From Chloroflexota bacterium (lineage in GTDB: Bacteria; Chloroflexota; Dormibacteria; Dormibacterales; Dormibacteraceae), in NCBI GenBank assembly GCA_005880525.1, contig VBFW01000102.1, positions 1 to 5,428 of the forward strand: 5,428 bases of DNA. Reading direction: 5' to 3'. Below are positions 5,074 to 5,428 of the stretch, one piece after another. Made by a program: the position numbers and the translations under genes. Every line of letters begins with the position of its first letter. Positions within the stretch are counted from its first letter, which is position 1. The notes beneath the pieces are model-generated. The model ran no database searches. It had not been told where the DNA came from and saw nothing but the letters and a program-made list of their open reading frames with translations.

Positions 5074-5354
5074 GCGGCTCGCCTCTTGCGCGTGGTTTTC
5101 TTTGTCGCCGCCGCGGCTGCGGTTCCACTGCGCCGCTTGCGTCGCGCCGTCGTCGTTGTTAGTGCCTTCTGCACGCGCTTCTGAATGCCTCGCAATCCGC
5201 GATCGACCACACCGCTTGCGCCTGATGTTGCGCGCACGCTGAGCTTCTCAACCTGGCGCTTCAACTTGCGGTTTTCTTTGATCAATTGCGCGACGGCTGC
5301 ATTCAACTGCTCGACGAGTTCATGACCACCTAGCCTGCGTTTGCCTCTGGGCAT
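5070..5354 (-). CDS. Small very basic protein with a GCN4-like leucine zipper
   Basis: I do not recognise a named family for this 94-residue protein. A basic N-terminus (MPRGKRR) precedes a coiled coil in which Leu17, Leu24, Leu31 and Leu38 fall at exact seven-residue spacing (d positions) and Val14, Val21, Asn28 and Val35 fill the a positions. This is the register, with a central Asn, of parallel dimeric zippers. Residues 40-53 form a Gly/Ser hinge, 54-65 a short basic helix (LRGIQKRVQKAL), and 66-94 a Thr/Ala tail with Lys/Arg clusters (ARRKRR, TKKTTRKRR) like the tails of actinobacterial histone-like proteins. A dimeric nucleic-acid-binding protein is the natural inference. Start ATG 5354 has no Shine-Dalgarno, but a TATACT box lies 6 nt upstream. 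Its TAA stop overlaps the opposing gene's TAG within TTAG 5070-5073. Composition could reflect low complexity, but the heptads argue for a real protein. Confidence 0.72.
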   Translation of the reverse strand: MPRGKRRLGGHELVEQLNAAVAQLIKENRKLKRQVEKLSVRATSGASGVVDRGLRGIQKRVQKALTTTTARRKRRSGTAAAAATKKTTRKRRAA

Positions 5355-5360
5355 GCGGGC

Positions 5361-5366
5361 AGTATA
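5361..5366 (-). promoter_or_regulatory. Possible -10 box for the basic zipper protein
   Basis: On the minus strand TATACT (five of six consensus bases) ends 6 nt before ATG 5354, again predicting a leaderless transcript. No recognisable -35 hexamer lies 16-18 nt further upstream; that space is occupied by an inverted repeat. Confidence 0.5.
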
Positions 5367-5368
5367 AG

Positions 5369-5388
5369 CCTTCGAAATTCATCGAAGG
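5369..5388. repeat. 7-bp inverted repeat overlapping the promoter spacer
   Basis: CCTTCGA (5369-5375) and TCGAAGG (5382-5388) are perfect reverse complements separated by AATTCA. They sit 2 nt upstream of the TATACT box on the minus strand, where a dimeric regulator could block or aid RNA polymerase. An operator role is inference. The remaining bases to 5428 hold no feature I can support. Confidence 0.4.
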
Positions 5389-5428
5389 ATGACGAGCTTT
5401 CAGGTCATGCGCCGACGAGCGCAGGCTG

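Noticed and set aside
293..5378. Shared 12-mer AGCCTTCGAAAT upstream of the binding protein (293-304) and of the zipper gene (5367-5378)
   Set aside because: About one such 12-base coincidence is expected by chance in a window of this size, and the two copies sit in different positions relative to starts and on opposite gene strands.

Overview
This is a high-GC bacterial window (roughly 60-65% GC by eye) with long shadow frames on both strands. No rRNA, tRNA, CRISPR array, transposase or phage gene is visible. The lineage cannot be fixed from the sequence. GC content, actinobacterial-style acyl-CoA dehydrogenase and two-part MaoC hydratase genes, and TANNNT-like boxes 6-7 nt before start codons suggest Actinobacteria or a Chloroflexota/Dormibacteria-type soil lineage (inference).

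Layout: bases 1-291 (+) are the 3' end of a LivM-type branched-chain amino acid ABC permease. It is followed by a complete substrate-binding lipoprotein (323-1558, +) with a perfect Shine-Dalgarno. A strong 12-bp hairpin (1565-1592) then closes this uptake operon. Next to it is a second G/C-rich hairpin that looks like a dispersed repeat (1600-1622), running into an unrecognised polytopic membrane protein gene (about 1655-2617, +). That reading frame continues about 286 nt antisense into the next gene.

From 4627 back to 2332 a minus-strand operon reads: an acyl-CoA dehydrogenase gene broken by an internal deletion plus frameshift, a MaoC-N hot-dog protein, a catalytic MaoC hot-dog protein, and a small four-helix membrane protein (DUF2269-like). 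The last three are packed with 2-nt spacing, a 4-nt ATGA overlap and a 1-nt TGATG overlap, so they are probably translationally coupled. The two MaoC proteins look like one heteromeric enoyl-CoA hydratase. With the dehydrogenase they would make two consecutive beta-oxidation-type steps, but the dehydrogenase appears dead in this genome.

Divergent from the operon is a zinc-ribbon plus TM2-like membrane protein (4684-5073, +). It converges, with overlapping stop codons, on a 94-residue highly basic protein (5070-5354, -) that carries a canonical four-heptad leucine zipper. The best leads are the decayed dehydrogenase in an otherwise intact operon, the zipper protein, the recurring leaderless-type start architecture, and the internally duplicated membrane protein with an antisense tail.
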